A DNA stretch of 8,577 bases from Gemmatimonadota bacterium (GTDB lineage Bacteria; Gemmatimonadota; Gemmatimonadetes; Gemmatimonadales; Gemmatimonadaceae). The notes beneath the pieces were generated by a model. The model did not search any database, was not told the DNA's origin, and worked only from the letters and a program-made list of their open reading frames with translations. The first letter of the stretch is position 1. Each line of letters opens with the position of its first letter. A program made the translations under genes and the position numbers. Positions 7,581 through 8,577 of this stretch are shown one piece after another. The stretch covers positions 326 through 8,902 of the forward strand of contig PKVB01000043.1 of the NCBI GenBank assembly GCA_003131365.1, read 5' to 3'.

Positions 7581-8577
7581 TTGGCCAAGTACTTCCTCAC
7601 CACGGCGATCGACTACGCCACGGCCGACCCACACCAGGGTCACGCCTATGAGAAAATCGGCGCCGACGTCATAGCACGCTATCATCGCCTCCTGGGCGAC
7701 GATGTGCATTTTCTGATCGGAATGGACGAGCACGGACAGAAGGTCGCGCAGACGGCCGCCGAGCGGAGAGTCTCGCCCCAGGAGCTGGTCGACGCGGTGG
7801 CGGACAGCACCGAGGAAATCTGGCAGTTGCTCGGAATCTCGTACGATCAGTTCATCCGCACGACCGACCCCGCCCATAAGGCAGGCGTGAAGCGGCTGAT
7901 CGAGCAGATCTTCGACAACTCTCCCAATGATTTCTACGAAAAGGCGTACGCGGGCTGGTACTGCGTCGGTTGTGAATCGTTCAAGCAGGACAACGAGATC
8001 GTCGACGGGAAGTGCATCCTGCACCCGACGCGCACGCTCGAGTGGGTGGAGGAGAAAAACTGGTTCTTCCGTCTCAGCGCATACTCTGATCGTCTGAAGA
8101 AACTCGTATCGACCGAGGAGTTTCTTCAACCGAAATCGCGTCGCAACGAGATTCTTTCGTTGATCGACTCGGGGCTCGAGGACGTCTCCGCCAGTCGCAG
8201 CCGGTTCTCGTGGGGCGTTCCATTTCCCCGGCCGACGAGCGACGGGGAGGTACAGACGACTTACGTGTGGTTCGACGCTTTGCCGAATTACCTGACCGCG
8301 ACGGGGTTTCCGAATCCTGATTTCGAAAAGCTCTGGCCCGCCGATTTGCATTTGATCGGAAAGGACATCACGCGCTTTCACGCGTTGATCTGGCCCGCAA
8401 TGCTGATGGCGGCGGGTCTCGAAGTACCAAAGCGAATTTGGGTGCACGGCTTCGTGCTCGTCGGTGGCACGCGCGTGAGCAAGTCGGCGGGGGGCAATCT
8501 CGACCTGCGCGATGCCATCGGACGATTTGGCCCCGACGCGTTCCGTTATTTCCTGATGCGCGAGATCCCGTTCGACG
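7581..8577 (+). CDS. metG: Methionyl-tRNA synthetase, N-terminal part (3' end outside window)
   Basis: This enzyme charges tRNA-Met with methionine in two ATP-dependent steps. The first 332 residues are present and the frame is open to the right edge. The TTG at 7581 abuts the ricT TAG directly. It is the only plausible start, since the class I HIGH motif (HQGH, 18-21) must lie close to the N terminus and no in-frame ATG precedes it. Other family marks are FLIGMDEHGQKV, a single zinc knuckle with Cys128, Cys131, Cys145 and His148 (C-x2-C, C-x2-H) as in Thermus-type MetRS, ENWFFRL-like KNWFFRL, YVWFDAL, GKDITRFHA and WPAMLMAAG. The KMSKS loop reads RVSKS at 298-302 followed by AGGNLD in place of the usual LGN. 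No good Shine-Dalgarno site is seen, so termination-reinitiation from ricT is likely. Confidence 0.96.
   Translation, partial: MAKYFLTTAIDYATADPHQGHAYEKIGADVIARYHRLLGDDVHFLIGMDEHGQKVAQTAAERRVSPQELVDAVADSTEEIWQLLGISYDQFIRTTDPAHKAGVKRLIEQIFDNSPNDFYEKAYAGWYCVGCESFKQDNEIVDGKCILHPTRTLEWVEEKNWFFRLSAYSDRLKKLVSTEEFLQPKSRRNEILSLIDSGLEDVSASRSRFSWGVPFPRPTSDGEVQTTYVWFDALPNYLTATGFPNPDFEKLWPADLHLIGKDITRFHALIWPAMLMAAGLEVPKRIWVHGFVLVGGTRVSKSAGGNLDLRDAIGRFGPDAFRYFLMREIPFD

Noticed and set aside
6798..8447. Long minus-strand open frame (549 codons) opposite ricT and metG
   Set aside because: It crosses two clear genes in antisense, has no recognisable motif, and its composition is that of a high-GC shadow.
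1..8577. CRISPR array, insertion sequence, tRNA, riboswitch or phage genes
   Set aside because: I found no spaced repeats, terminal inverted repeats with a transposase, cloverleaf or phage-like protein; genes fill the window almost completely.

Overview
This is a high-GC, gene-dense bacterial chromosomal segment that looks like core genome rather than a mobile or accessory region. Four features point to a Gram-negative-type soil or environmental phylum outside the Proteobacteria: a RicT/PSP1-family protein, a dnaE-accA gene pair, a single-zinc-knuckle methionyl-tRNA synthetase like that of Thermus, and a predicted aminopeptidase of the COG4324 kind. Gemmatimonadota is my best guess. This is an inference from gene content and protein style, not a database result.

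Layout. Bases 2-841 (+) are the C-terminal part of a UvrD/PcrA-like superfamily 1 helicase whose start lies off the left edge. It converges on a minus-strand gene (883-1938) for an exported or membrane-anchored COG4324-type metallopeptidase with HEXXH. The 41-bp gap between them carries an 11-bp imperfect inverted repeat that could fold as a bidirectional terminator-like hairpin. The peptidase gene is divergent from dnaE, with only 11 bp between the two start codons. A TATTCT box sits at -12 to -7 of the dnaE GTG, and there is no usable Shine-Dalgarno sequence, which suggests a leaderless dnaE message.

From 1950 to the right edge four genes run on the + strand as a very tight probable operon: dnaE (replicative DNA polymerase III alpha), accA (acetyl-CoA carboxylase carboxyltransferase alpha), ricT (PSP1 domain protein) and metG (methionyl-tRNA synthetase, cut by the right edge). 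Spacings are 3, 3 and 0 bp. All four start with non-ATG codons (GTG, GTG, GTG, TTG). The cluster joins replication, the first step of fatty acid synthesis, RNA-processing control and translation.

I saw no mobile element, CRISPR array, tRNA or rRNA, and no wholly new system. Points worth a second look are: the complete nine-ligand metal site in the DnaE PHP domain; proline losses in two AccA signature motifs; altered cysteines and an Arg/Gly-rich tail in RicT; a variant KMSKS loop in MetRS; and the compact divergent start region. No stretch longer than 300 bases is without a gene.
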